Assembly (NCBI GenBank): GCA_945643635.1
Contig: CALZFC010000005.1
Coordinates: forward strand, 8,146,501-8,210,500
Source of the DNA: Allodiplogaster sudhausi
Lineage: Eukaryota > Nematoda > Chromadorea > Rhabditida > Diplogasteridae
DNA: 64,000 nt
Direction: 5' to 3'
Shown piece after piece: positions 10,701 to 23,113 of the stretch. The notes beneath the pieces were generated by a model. The model made no database searches, was not told the DNA's origin, and saw nothing but the letters and a program-made list of their open reading frames with translations. Both the position numbers and the translations under genes were made by a program. Within the stretch, counting starts at the first letter, position 1. Every line of letters begins with the position of its first letter.

Positions 10701-13700
10701 TGTTTGGAGGCTGTGCCGAGTGGCTCGATTTCCATAAGGAATGTCTAGGTAGGGTGATTGTTAGCGGAGACGAGGGTCATAGAAATTCATTCTCATCTGC
10801 TTTCCATCATATACTGCATATATTTTCAGGATACTTCATATACACTATAATATGCTATTTATTCTGAGCAACAAGATGGTAAAAATAAATGTTAAGTATA
10901 ATTGGAGTTGTTAATTTCAGAGCCAGTGTTGACCTGGCTGGCAGAACTTGTGCGATATCCACAATTTGCATCCGTTGCGGGAGAATCGCTTGAGAAGGTA
11001 ATTTTTAGACTGTGTTGCAAGTGGAGTGGAGAGGAGGCTAAAGAAGCACTGTAGGGAGGTAGTGCCTCGGAATGTAGCTTCCGGACATTCTTATTTTTTT
11101 TAGATCTGCAACAAGTCTGCGAATGACTTGACTGGCTTCATCCCCACTCTCATTGCCCTGATCCCTCAACTCGAAGCAACGACCTCTCATGCCAAGACTG
11201 TCGAAGGGGGAATCACTCATATTCTGCAAGGTTTACTTGACAAAGAAGATATGAAAATAAGAAACTGATTTAATTATGAAGTAAATCGATATCATTGTAG
11301 GGGTGACGATTCTGATTATGCGATTGCCTGAGGCTGAAATCGCTGCCCGCCTTAATGAAATCTGCCACAACATCGTCGTCAGATTAGAACAGGTTCTTTT
11401 GTAAGGAAGATGTCGTTATGAATATTTGTCTAAAAATTGGCATTGCTAGTGTGCATACTACCGTATTCTCCTTTAGGTCATTGGAGCGGCAGGAGCGCCG
11501 ACTGAAAACGGAGAGAACGACGATGCATGGAGTCGCATTTCCACTGAGCCGGTGCTTTGGATCGACCGAATCACGGCCGTCTTCAGAGAAGTCACGCCAA
11601 CCAAGCAGCAGGTCATTCTATCGTCATTCTTTTATGGCAACGTTGAGCTATTTTTAAAACTCGAAGTTCAAAATGATGGTGTTATGCAGAAGATGGAAGG
11701 ACCGGTTCCTTGGCTGCATCTTGCTCACCAGCTATGGAATCCACTCTCGGCGGCATGGAAAAGAGGAGAATCCAATGCGAGGGTGCGAGACTCTCTCAAT
11801 CAAACACTCTTTCTTTCTCGAACTCTCCTAGTTCTGTTTCTGTCTCGACTTTTCTTTCACTCTCCCTCTCTTTTGCGGTTCTCTCTTATCTCTCATTCAA
11901 TCTTCTCTCACCGTCTTCTCTCTCACTCTCTCATTCCCTCTTCTCTCACTCTCTCTCCTCTCTCACTTTCTAATCGTCTGTATCCTTGTCAGATAGTCGA
12001 GCACATCTGCCGTGCAGTTCGTTTCGTGGTGCGTTCCCTGGGAGTGCAAAGCACTGTCATCGTCGACCCCCTTGTCACTCAGGCAAGCTTATTCGTGCCC
12101 TTTCTTTATTGTAATGTTGTTCTACTTCCAATCTTTGTTAATTACATTAGATATAATTAGACAATGTGGTGATTACTGTTACATGTTCAGTTAATGGATT
12201 CATACTGCCGGCATCCTCATTCTTGCTGTCTCTATCTCGCATCGATACTGGCACGTTGATAATCATGTTTTGCTATTTCATTATAGTTAATACCAGTGTT
12301 GTTTCTTTTTGCAAAAGATTTCGAGAGAATCACCTTCAGGTGGATGAGTATGGTGGATTTTCGCAATTCCAGCCTGGACTGTTCGCCATGTTGGATGTAC
12401 GTCGAATACATTTTTTGTAGAATAATTTGTGTGTTTAATCGTATTTTCTATTTTTAGATGCTGGCGAAGCGTGCGTTCGTTGAGTTGAATAAACCGAATG
12501 GGGTTAGGGACAACCCGGACACGGTAGACGACTTCTTCCGACTCGCAGCCAGGTTGCTTCTCTTTTCCAACGTAGTATTATTAACAACGTATTTCGCAAT
12601 TGTTTGAATTAAAGAAAGAGATATTTAGATTCGTGACTCGCGCCCCAGCTCCCTTCTTCTCCCATCCCATCGTTGCCCCTGTCATGCAGTGTGGTATTGC
12701 TTCCCTCACCGTCGACCACATGGTTGGCGTAATCAATGCAATATCTCTCTCTCTCTCTCCCTCTCTCTTTCTCCCTCTCTCTCTCTCCCTCTCTCTCTCT
12801 CCCTCTCTCTCTCTCCCTCTCTCTCTCTAGTATCTCTCTCTCTCTCTCTTGTATCTCTCTCTCTCTCTTGTCTCTCTCTCTCTTGTATCTATCTATCTAT
12901 CTCTCTCTCTCTCTCTCTCTCTCGCTCGCTCGCTCTTTCTCAATTCGTCACTCCCTTTGTCTTGCTTACCATTAGCTTTTGTGTGTCTTCCTCTCTACTT
13001 GACGTGAATCTATAATTTCCAGGATGCCAACCGGAGCGTTACCCGATTCTTCGTTGAAGTTCTCGATCAGTTCATCCTTGCCGTCAAGGTTTGGAATCTT
13101 TCACTTCATACCGTTCAGCTAAATTATTCTTCTGCTGCTATATGTTTTCTATCTCGCTCTATTTCATTCTCTCTGTCGCTCCCTCTTTCTCTTTCCCCCG
13201 CCCTCTTTCTCTTCTACTGTAATTTCTCACTTCAGATGGGTCTGGTGACGAAGGATCCGAGTGTGGCTGCCCTGGACGCGCTGCTGACTCAGTACGGCGG
13301 CCAAATAGTGGAGCGTTGCCTGAGGTCATCGATGTTCGACCTCTCCAGTGCCCTTCGGAGAGATCCCGTGGAGATTGTCGTGTTGCTGGGCAGGCTTGAT
13401 AAACAGGTCCCTTTCTATTCATATTTTTGTGATTCGTCGAGTCTGCTCTGTAGATACTTGGCGCCCAAAGTATTTATGCTAGGTGAAGTGGCAGACTCTT
13501 GTTTTCACTTCTGGTTCTTGATGCCGCGTTGTTAGGTAAAAAAAAATGACTGGTGATTTACAGCTAAAAGCATTTTTGATTTGCAGAAGCTTTCGCAGTG
13601 GCTGACCGACGCGTTGTCCTCTCTTCCTTCTTCCGGTCCTTGCGCCACTCCCGCACAAATCTCGCAACTCCATGCGGATGTCCTGCGGTAATCTCTTTTC

Positions 13701-13811
13701 TTTTATACTTTTGCTTCTTTAAATTGTAGATAAACTTAAAAATTTTATAGGAGTCAAGACACTCGCTCTGCATTTGGATACGTCCGCGAATTCTCCAAGT
13801 TGTACACTTAG
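7761..13811 (+). CDS. TNPO3: Transportin-3 (importin-beta family)
   Basis: HEAT-repeat import receptor that carries SR-type splicing factors into the nucleus. The start matches the family's N terminus (VHAAIQALYNG, WLAEFQRSV, then ELPQDALPSLRDSLTQHL). Later matches are TATQLCLAIADLYLQ, VLLRVFPEEVD, the ENRRKR block, DTVDDFFRLAAR (12520s), the DANRSVTRFF exon at 13023, and the terminal FGYVREFSKLYT with stop at 13809. Roughly 25 small exons cover the whole receptor without a frame break in the parts traced, giving an estimated 900-950 residues. Exon 2 (7980-8143) must be joined through a GC donor at 8144-8145 to keep phase and family alignment with exon 3 (8196-8280). One late intron carries a large CT repeat. 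Individual middle exon edges were not all fixed. Confidence 0.9.
11800..11985 (+). repeat. CT-rich tract in TNPO3 intron
   Basis: Degenerate CT/CTT tract in a TNPO3 intron, sense-strand pyrimidine. Confidence 0.6.
12741..12945 (+). repeat. (CT)n microsatellite in TNPO3 intron
   Basis: About 200 bp of CT repeats interrupted by CC, TAGTAT and (CTAT)n steps, inside the intron that ends before the DANRSV exon at 13023. Sense strand is pyrimidine. Confidence 0.9.
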
Positions 13812-15309
13812 GAGTGCTTTCATTCGCCAGTTGGTTCCTAGCTATTGCCATTACAAGGTTTGGATAACAGTTGTCCATGTTCGACCACATCACTTTGTAC
13901 TGACAATGAGGTATTCTTTTTGTTGAATAAATTTAAAGGATTCAAATAGCGTTTTATGTGTTTTAGATATTTCCTGTTGTTAAGCCGTCGTTATACTCGT
14001 TTCACCGATTTCATGTATACCTGGAAATTGTAAATTACTTGTTTCCAACATTATTAATTCTTTCCTCTCTTTGCTGTCCTCTTTTTGATGCCTGATTCTA
14101 TGAGTTAATTGGCAATGTTTCTTTGGCCCTCCTGATACGGTTGATATTTCTATCTCTGTTTATTTCCTTGTTTGTGAGTGCTTGCGAGTAACTCGATTAA
14201 TATGTATTGAAAGTTAACGACGATGAAAGAAACTAATTAAATACAATCATTGAAGTGGGAGGAATGATTTTCAGAAAAGGAGAAACAGCCAACGGTCACT
14301 TCTCCAAATGCGATTGAGTGAAGAATGGAAAACATCACAGTGTTGTGTTGCAGAGCGTTTTTTTGAATCGCTATTAACAAACAGAGGGCAAGAAGCGACA
14401 AATGATGCAAAATTCCCGAAATATTATTACTCATTACCGACTGACAAAGAGAGTAATTCCCGGAGCATTATTACTCATAACCAATTGAGAGTAATGACCT
14501 CTTTTGTGTTCGTCTGATCTGCCTCTCCTTATCGTTGAGGCGCGTATTTTTGATGTCGCCTCTTCGCGACATTCAGTGATAACCTCTTTCGATGTCTTTG
14601 TTGGTCAGAGCCGTCTGCATGAGCAGCTTGTGGTTATAGAAGCGCATGCCGGGCAGAAGCGCACTTCGCATGATTTTGCAGTATCTTGTATCGTGTTTGG
14701 TTTTGTAGGGAAAGTATTAAAATTCAAAACTTCTGAAGTGTCACAAATATACATTGATTCATAATGTCCGGTTTGGAAATCGATGCTGAATGTAGCAGAA
14801 AATGTAAGATAACATCTTTATATTTTTATAATCGAATTTTTATTTATTATTCATTTTATTATCCCTTGCGAATGCTAAAACCTTTTTTCACCCAAATTTG
14901 TTTTCCTGAATCTCATTATCTTGTTCACGCAGTCTCTGCCTGGAACTCTCTCTTCCTCACTCCCGTTCTGTCTACTTTTCTCGCTCCCCGAGGCGACCAC
15001 TCTGCTCCCTTCTTGTTCTCCTCGCCTCGAACGAACCTTAGGTTATGTTTTGTGCCCCCTCCCTTCTCAACCCTCTTCTTCTCCCACTCTGATTCTTTCG
15101 ATGTCTAGTTCTCGTCCTATTTATGACGCTTCGTATTTCTCTCCCTGCCGCTTTGTATTTCTCCCACCTCAACGAGGCTCTGAGAAAAGAGTCTCCTCGT
15201 CTCCTCATCCTCTTCAATCAATCGCTTCAGTTCACACTCACCTGCTAAGTTTGTTGGAGTCTTTACGCCATGACTCATGATTTGTCGCCCATAAGGTCCT
15301 TGTTATCAG

Positions 15310-15359
<50 letters not shown>

Positions 15360-16066
15360 TCTCTGTCTCTCTCGCTCTCTCTCTCTCCCCGCTTTCTGTC
15401 CATCGTTCGTTCCCATCTTCTTTCCCCACTCTATCATGCAATACACCTATGACTCTATTTCTATTTTCTCCTTTGCCATTTCGCTCGCCCCCACCAAACT
15501 TCTTCGTGAGAACAGAGTAGAATATTGGGTAGAAAACAATTATGATTTAATAAATTTGTTTTTGCCCTCAGATCACTTGACTACAATATTTGTACATATA
15601 TACGGATATATATTTATATATATTTGCTACACTTGCTCAGAAAAAATGTAGTTCTCTAAGTCTTCCCTGGTATATATGGGCCTAAGTTGTCTCCTTGCCT
15701 TTCTCACAAAGAACCTGTTCCTCGCTGCTCATCGTTGAGTGATACTAGTTATTCAATCATCTGATTGAGTATTTTTCTGATTTGACGCTCGTTTCTATGT
15801 ACATATGTCTATCGATTATACATCTGATAAAATTTTAAGATTAACGTCAGTGGCAATAATACAAATGGACGCCTTGGATCTTTTTAGCTGTGTGTTCATA
15901 TCGAAGGCTACTCTTTCATTCCCGTTCAGCTCGTGTTTTATCATCAACCCGAATTAATCATTCTACAACGCTCTCTCGTTCTATGTTTTTTGACTGCTGT
16001 TTTTTAAAGCATTTGCAAAGTTATTCTCATTCAGAGCTGCAGCTGTCAAATTGGGAAACAGGCGAA
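13812..16066. other. Spacer TNPO3 - CCDC50-like gene
   Basis: About 2.25 kb, AT-rich with a (CT)n tract at 15308-15395. A relatively GC-rich block at 14520-14690 reads on the minus strand as a short open frame starting near 14674 (MRSALLPGMRFYNHKLLMQ). It could be an exon of a small unrecognised gene, but no partner exon or family was found, so it is not called. Confidence 0.4.
15308..15395 (+). repeat. (CT)n microsatellite
   Basis: Near-pure CT dinucleotide run in an intergenic region. Confidence 0.9.
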
Positions 16067-18431
16067 ATGAGCCGTGGTCAGGAGGAGCGCAAGGTTTCCG
16101 TTGCCGAAGGTATGTACATCATTTTTGTTGAAAATTTCTCTTAGTAAATAAAAGTTCGAAATTTCTGAATTTTTCGGAAGACCTTTGATAAGTGCCATTT
16201 TGAACCTTGAGAGTTAATTTATAGCTCGCTCGCTCTTCGATAGCTTTGGTGATCACAATCTCGCTGCGCAACTCCAACAAGACGAGTTCAGTCAGCACTA
16301 CAACCTCAACAGACAGGTATACGCTTGATTACATATGTGTGTACATACATACAGTCCCGCCCAGGATCTTGGTGATAAAAAATTATCGATTTTTAACAGT
16401 ATCATCCGAACTCTATAAGCAAACTAATGTACCATTTAAAATATTTTAGTTTTACTAGAACAAAAGTTATTAGCGAGGATGCATTTGGAAGCGTCCGAAT
16501 CGTCCGAAGCTTCCTTGGTACCAAGATCCTGGGCGGGACTGTATTTACCTCTTTTTTTAATCTGCTACAATTATCTCGTCGTGCCAAACTTGTTGAACTT
16601 CTTTTTTCCTTCCTCAATCAAGAGCGGATTAGCGTTGAGGTTTGAGAGACACGGTTGCGAAATTATGTCAAATCCAAGATAATCACGATAAAATTTCTTG
16701 CTCCTTTAATGGAGGTTGCCGACGAATATTTCAGCAGATAATTCAGAGAACGAGCTTGAATGAATTTACATGTTTCTATGTACATACGATATTTCTAGAA
16801 AGCGAAATAGATGAGTTCTGTTCAAATGTCCGAAACGGATTTAAAAAATCAAAGGATTCTTGTAAATCGGATGCTCAATCTGAAGGATTAAAAAAACATG
16901 TTACACATGTGCTGAATTAGGAGCGTCAACAAGTGGGCGTGGACACGCGCGTGTCGAAGGTCGAGCAACTCGGAGAGATCCGCAACGCGTACGAGCGTGT
17001 GCGTGCGGCTAACCAGAGCATGTATGCATGACGAGTCCAGTCTCACACTTAGACAGATCAACAGTAGTTGTACTACCTTTTTGCAAACTAATAGCAATTA
17101 TTAGCGCTTTGAGGAAAATGTTGTTTTGCTTGTTTAATTTGCTGTGCCGTCACGGGCACTTCTTTATGGAGTTATCGTCTGTCCAGTACTCTGCATCTTC
17201 TCTTTCTCATATGTTTTCTCCTCTTGAAACTCTCGTTCTTTGCTCTCTCTGTCTCACTCTGCAGAGCAGAATCCGATGAAGAGATTGCGCGTCGCCTGCA
17301 AGCGGAATTCGAGGCGGAAGAGGCAGCGGAGCACGCGCGGAGACTGGAGCTGGAGCAGAGGGCCGCTGCTCTCGCCGCTGCTCTCCAAGACAGGGTTGCT
17401 CCTTTTTCGTTTCTGTGTTTACTCCTTGAATTAATGCAATTCTCTGCAGAATTAATTATACTATAATATAATTATACTTTATGTACGCACAATTTATATA
17501 TGGAGGTGTCTTCATTAGAGTTGATTGAAAAGTAATTGAAGATGCTTCCAGCTGAGCGGTGCTTCTTCATCTGGCATGCCCGACTTCCCTCCAACTCAGC
17601 CTTCCGCTGTCAACGCGCGCCGTCGTAGCAGCGAGAGTATGCAGAATGATCTAGTGAGCTCTTTCTCTCTTCCATTCACTCACTTTTAACCGTTAACTGC
17701 ATGAGCCGTAACCAAAACCGTCACTGTGTAACTGACTTTCATTGTTTTGTTTTCTTGTTGCTGCGGAAAACAATGTCTGCTTTCTTATTCAAAATCTAAG
17801 AGTCTTATGTTTCCTACCGATCTCCATTATTCTAGTTTCACTTTCTCTCTTTCATTCTCACTCTCTCATTATCTCTCTCGCTCTCGCTCTCGCTCTCTCT
17901 ATCTCTCTCGCTCTCTCGCTCTCTCTCCCTCTCCCTCTCCCTCTCCCTCTCCCTCCTCCTTCTCAGAATCATCTCGTGGCCACAACACGTGCCGCAGCGG
18001 TGGCTGCGGCTAGAAGTGCCTCTCTGATTGAAGTGGACGACTCCTCCCCTGTTCGTCCTTCTGCTCTCTCTTCTCCTCTCTCTCCCTCCCCTCTCTCTTC
18101 AGCTTCATCTCGCCCTCTTCAATCTTCTGCTGTTCTTCCCTCGCGTGAGCCTCTTTCTCGGTGCTTTTTGAGTGGATCTTCAGCCTAACCATCCTGCCTG
18201 GCTTATTGGGTTGCAGCTGCCCGATTGCCTCCACCTGAACCCTGCTCTGTCTCCTCTCCTCTTCCATCCTCCTCGCCTCAGGCTGAAGTGCTGAGTCCTC
18301 CTCTGCTACTGCCGTCGAACCCCTTCCTGGCGGACTTCATCAAACCTCCTGGCACGCCGACGGCTGCTTCTCCTTCTCAGCCACACTATCAACAGCCAGC
18401 TTTCACGTCAGTTTCCCCTCGACTGACATGA
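16067..18431 (+). CDS. CCDC50-like coiled-coil, ubiquitin-binding-type protein
   Basis: Seven exons (16067-16109, 16225-16316, 16921-17021, 17265-17394, 17552-17653, 17967-18144, 18217-18431) join in phase to 286 residues. The N-terminal block DHNLAAQLQQDEFSQHYNL resembles the CCDC50 (Ymer) N-terminal domain, which repeats short helices of the form hhAxxLQxxE. A second helix, DEEIARRLQAEFEAEEAAE, looks like a MIU-type ubiquitin-binding motif followed by an alanine/arginine-rich coiled coil. CCDC50 proteins bind ubiquitin and tune EGFR/NF-kB signalling. The C-terminal half is serine/proline-rich, probably disordered, with one NPF tripeptide (LPSNPFLADF) of the kind bound by EH domains. An alternative last splice (donor at about 18407, acceptor before 18462) would give a shorter tail. 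Domain structure is visible; orthology to CCDC50 is tentative. Confidence 0.55.
16352..16541 (+). mobile_element. Tc1/mariner-type MITE in intron 2
   Basis: 190-bp element bounded by perfect 22-bp terminal inverted repeats (16352-16373 and 16520-16541) that begin CAGTCCCGCCC. TA flanks it on both sides (16350-16351 and 16542-16543). TA target duplication and a CAGT... terminus are hallmarks of Tc1/mariner elements. There is no transposase frame, so it is non-autonomous. It lies in sense orientation-neutral intron sequence of the CCDC50-like gene. Confidence 0.85.
17841..17960 (+). repeat. CT/CTCC microsatellite in CCDC50-like intron
   Basis: Pyrimidine run including (CTCTCC)n that directly abuts the TTCTCAG acceptor of exon 6, so it doubles as the polypyrimidine tract. 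Confidence 0.85.
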
Positions 18432-19482
18432 CAAACCTTTCTTCATTTCTTAACAACAGAGTCTGCATGACAGTTTAATCGCACACATTCGCGCACATTT
18501 ACAACCACGTCGCTATTTAATTAAATTCTCATTTAAATTAATTCCTGCTAAAGACTGCTTAATCCTCAGCTCTGAATTCGGTCTGCCTCCGCCATCTCAA
18601 CTCGCTCTTGGGACACGCCGCAATTGAAGACTTCTACCTAGAATACAACAGTTTTCAGCATCCTCATCCCTAACGTCAAACATTTTGCTTTTTACTATTT
18701 GTTATAATTGTTGCAAATTGTCCGGAAGATTAATCTGATCCGGTCATCGTAACTCGCTCTCCCTCCTCTCACAGTGCTCTTTTTCAAGAATCATGTGCTT
18801 TCTCACCGAACAGGACTTTTTCACTTTGCAGTTACCATTGACTCTGAAAATTTTAGTTTTCAGCATGACATTAGACATTGACAAAAACCGATGAATTTAT
18901 TTGCTATCTGAAAATTGCTTTATTTCTACATATTGCGAAAAAATTAGCAAACGAACATTTATAGAAATAAAATATTATATCTCGACGTTGGCTGTCGCTT
19001 ATTAAAATAAACTTGGGAAGAATTTGTCGTTTTTACGTTCTATATTAAATACTTTCGCGGTGTGTTCATACTGATCTTCACCCAACAGCATGCTTATAAC
19101 TGAAAAAATAACGAAAGAGTCTTGGAAACAAACATTGACAAATCAATTCACGATCATACAAATGTCGTACAAATTCTTTTGAAATCATTTATTCATCCCA
19201 TAACACTTTATCCTCTATCCGATCGAAGTACGCATGTACATGTGTACGCATGTACATATGTGCATGTATGTATGAACTCATACTACATATGTATGTATTT
19301 ATGTATGTATGTATGCTTAAACGTAAAGTGGCAAACAACCGGCGGAAATATTTACAGTCGCTTAATAAAAAAATATCTAAAACCCAATTGCTATAAATCG
19401 TATTATCATAATAATATGCGTGATATAAACTTGTCTTTATACATACATATGTATGCAAGTATTTCATACTCTTGATCTCTGC
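18432..19482. other. Convergent spacer
   Basis: Spacer between two convergent genes. It holds CATG/TATG-type short repeats around 19225-19320 and AT-rich sequence; nothing else recognised. Confidence 0.5.
19225..19320. repeat. TATG/CATA short tandem repeats
   Basis: Imperfect four-base repeats of the TATG/TACA type. Related tracts recur at 40330-40350, 40690-40900, 42235-42255 and 51381-51470. Confidence 0.7.
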
Positions 19483-22400
19483 TCATTTAGCGATAGCCAT
19501 AGTTCGGAAGTGTTTCTCGATTGATTCCTGAGTGGTTGGAATGGTTGGGTGCATCTTCTGGAGGAGTTCCGTGTCCAGCGCACAGTTGCCTTTTGTACGC
19601 AGGAGCACCTCAATCAGCTCCCATTTACTCTCCACTTCACTTCTCTTTTTAGCTGTTCGATCTCTTTGCGTCCTTTCTTACGCATGCAAAAATAAGATAA
19701 GGTCAAATTATATTTATTAGTCTATTTCAAAATAACGTACCTGTCCACGATCGGAGTTCACTTCGATTGCCATTGGATTGACGGAAGGGTCGATGAGCTG
19801 CATTATTTTGAGCATTCGAAATCATGTATGAATGTCAATTAGCGGAGAACATTGAGCTCGAAAAATTCGCAAATAAAACATAATAAATTAATATAAAACC
19901 TCCTTGTAGAGTTGAACGATGTCGAAGAGGGAAATCGGACCGGGGTTGACAAGATTCAGAGCACCCTGTGGTTGAATATCGTTCCTTATTACACATTCCC
20001 TCTCTCTCTCTCGATTCCTCGTTCTCTCTCTGCTTCTCTCATTCTCTCTGTGAGAAGAGGGAGAGATCATACCTGATAACGAGCAGCCATGATGCTGATA
20101 AGTGCCTCAAGGCAATCGGGAAGTACCGTCAGAGAGACGGGAAGAGCATACAACTCCCTCAACATTCGAAGAACAGTTTACCTAGCAACTTGCCAGAATC
20201 TAAATGAGTGAAATGCACTTGTAGTTGATGATCTTGGTGAGAAGATTGCGTGGCTGAGAGAGGTCGAAAGTGAGTGGAAGTGTGATGCGAACATTGATAT
20301 TCTCCCAGTGGTAGAAGTGGGCCATCATTCTGTCCGTGAAGCCCTTCACCACCGAATAAGACGCCCCGAAGAATGTCGGAATATCTATATGAAACCTTCT
20401 ATTTATTACTTTCTTTTAAATACAACTGTAAATATATGGTTCATTGCCAACATGCTCAATAAATATATTTTTTTTTACAAACAGCGACGCCTCACCGTCT
20501 TCCAGGAACGCCTTCCCGCCAACACAGTGAGCGGCGTCATCGTAGGAGAAGATGTAGCCCGTGCCAATGTAAGAGAAGTGGAGACCCAGACGACGAGAGA
20601 TGTGGGCGAGCGAGATCACACTGGAAGGAGGGAGAAAGATAGAGAAGGAAAGAGAAGGGAAGAGAGAGAGAGAGAACGAGAAAGAGAGTGAGAGAGAGAG
20701 AAAGAGAGGGAGAAAGAGAGAAACGGGGAAGGTCACACCTGTACATATTGTCGCGTACATTCTCATGCACTCGATCTGGGCCGCCTTCCAGATATCTTAG
20801 CATAAACATTAGAAAGGAGAGATAATGCAGATATTTCCCGTTTGTGCTCACCATTTTTTAATCTTTCCTAGCGAGAGTCTTTCATATATTCTTAGTTAAA
20901 GAAGACGAATGAGAGCCAAATGGTCATTCTAGAGACGAATTTCATGGACGCACTCAATGGTGGCGCAGCCGGCGCCGTGGGTTCTTCCAGTCGCACAAAT
21001 TACATGAGTTCCACCAAGACGGACCAGCTCAGACTCCACCTCAAACAACTACAGATGGAGAGAAAGGATGAAAGGAGGACTCACTTCCTCATCGCTGTGG
21101 ATTCCTGGCTTTGACTTGGCGAGCACGAAAGGAATTCCCTTGGAGGCAAGAGCCTTTTGCATTTCCTCTCCAACGAATCCTCGTCCTCCAACGAGGACTA
21201 CCGACATCTTGACGTGTTTGCGTGATTGGAACGCGGACGCTACCGTTCGTCTGAGACCTCCAACACTTCTCACATCATTTCTCTTCCTTCAGTTTGAAGA
21301 ATAAAACATTTAAATTGAAAACCTTCACTAAAGTCAGTGTTTGGCTTCCATCCAATTTCCCGTTCAGCTTTGGAGATGTCGATGAGGTATCGGAGGTCAT
21401 TGTAAGGCCGGTCAGGAATGGAGATGAAACGAGGAGGCTGGAAGGGTCGGCCCAGCTGGCAATCCACCTCCTTCTGCACCGCTGTAGCCAGATTCGCCAC
21501 TGAAGCATACTGTACTAGTATTGCTTTAAACAAGGAAATAAGTATATTTCCTAGTAAGGGTCAGCTAGAGTTATCAATCCTTGGAAGCACTGACCATTCA
21601 TTTCAAAGTACGTGCCAAGGTTGTACGTTTCGCCGAGTTTCCCATGTTCGGAAATAGCCTGTAAGTGTTATGCAGTATGTAAATGATTTATAATAAGACA
21701 AAGAGTGCTTTCTTTATATTAAAGAAAGAGAGAAAAAGAGAGAGAGATATAATATGAGAGAGAGAGAGTGAGAGAGAATGAGAGAGAGAATGAGAGAGAG
21801 AGAGAGCGACAGGAAGTGTGCGACAAATTGTATGATTGAAAGATTGACGAGTACCCATTATAGACTGTTATATGAATAATAAGAAAGGAGCAGAAGCATA
21901 AGTCCGGCCTGAATGCCTGCAGCTGCATCGTCCACGAACAGCCAAGAGCGAAGCTGCTGGCCGCTTCCCTGGATGGTGAACTCTCCACGTACACGGGCGA
22001 TCTCGATGAATCGAGGAACAACCTTAAGGATATCTTTTACTAGTTCATTCACCATTTAGAGAGAGAGAGAGAGAGAGATTTAAATGATCTGCAGATTAAA
22101 GAAGGGATAGAGATCCGTGCCTTGACGTCCCACTGGTTTGGTCCGTAGATGTTGTTAATTCTAGCGATGACAATGGGAACTCCGAATTCAATGTAAGCAT
22201 GCACAAATGCTTCTGCCGCAATCTGAAGAAATAAGATTATATCAATGAAAAAATGTCTATCAAGAAAATTAGGAGATCTTCTTTCTTTCTCGACCTTTGT
22301 GGCGGCGTAAGGATTGCCTGGCAGCAGAAGACTGTCCTCCTTCTTGCCCGTTTCATCTTCTCCAAGGCCGGAGTCACCGTAGACCTATTCGGAAGAAGGC

Positions 22401-23113
22401 AGTCTTCTCTTTCCAATTACCTCAAGTCAATGATCGCACCTCATCCGTGCTAATGTGAACGAAGCGCTGCAGGCGGCCGTATTTTCGAGCAGTCTCCAGG
22501 AAGGAGACGAAGGAAATCACGTTGTTTTCCACAGCCTCAAGAATAATTTTATGGATATTTTGGCATAAATTATTTAGGCCTTTGCAACTAGACACAAAAT
22601 GCTTTCCTGACTTACCTCAACAGGATCACCATAGCAGCGAGTAGAAGTGCAGTCAGCGGCGAAGTGGATCACTGTGTCAATCTGGGCAAGAGAGCTGTCA
22701 TTTTATTTGCCAGTTTAAAAACAATATGGGCTTGTAATCCATCGAATTGAAAAAAAAAAATGTTCTAAAACATTGATAGAGAAAATACGACTTCACATTG
22801 TTATCTTGAAGAATCTGCATCATCTTCTGGTCGTTCTTGATGTCAGCGAGAACGAGTTGATATCTCGGAGAAGAGCGAACTTCCTCATCCACGTACTCGG
22901 TGTCACTGTTCAAGATGAGCTTATCCACGTTCACAAAGTTCGCCGTCGGCCAAGCCTGTATTTCACATAAATCAGATATAATATAATACATATTTTATAT
23001 CTCATAGATTTATGAGTAAAACTGACACGGAAAATATAGTTGACAAAGTTGGATCCAATGAATCCGCAGCCGCCGGTGATTAAAACGTTCTTCGCCTCTT
23101 GAGCAACAGACAT
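19483..23113 (-). CDS. Fused rhamnose synthase: NDP-glucose 4,6-dehydratase + 3,5-epimerase/4-reductase
   Basis: Makes an activated rhamnose (UDP- or dTDP-L-rhamnose) from the NDP-glucose. Eighteen exons join to 646 residues; plant RHM proteins have about 670. Domain 1 (residues 1-330) is an extended short-chain dehydrogenase: GGCGFIG at 14-20 binds NAD, STDE at 133-136 and YAATK at 162-166 are catalytic, and YGPNQ and RSWLFVDD follow. It runs through GLRRTVASAF straight into domain 2 (from residue 336, VGGRGFVG), which matches the plant NRS/ER half: THVICATGRT, YIGTGYIFSYDDAAH, YSVVK at 478-482, QPRNFLTKIINY, GALNLVNPGPIS. The reading frame crosses the junction through exon 21257-21085, so the two enzymes are one protein. 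Introns 6 and 7 need GC donors (22120-22119, 21908-21907). Nematodes use rhamnose in cuticle and surface synthesis, a likely role. Confidence 0.92.
19990..20050 (+). repeat. CT-rich tract in rhamnose-synthase intron
   Basis: Short imperfect CT repeat within an intron of the minus-strand gene. Confidence 0.6.
20638..20728 (-). repeat. GA/CT microsatellite in rhamnose-synthase intron
   Basis: GA-rich on the plus strand, CT in the sense of the host gene; lies between exons 12 and 13 and forms an extended polypyrimidine tract. Confidence 0.8.
21719..21812 (-). repeat. GA/CT microsatellite in rhamnose-synthase intron
   Basis: GA-rich on plus, CT in the sense of the host gene, between exons 7 and 8. 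A shorter copy lies at 22059-22079. Confidence 0.8.

Noticed and set aside
14500..14680. GC-rich minus-strand frame (MRSALLPGMRFYNHKLLMQ)
   Set aside because: Looks exon-like, but the only continuation would need a 22-bp intron, and no family was recognised.
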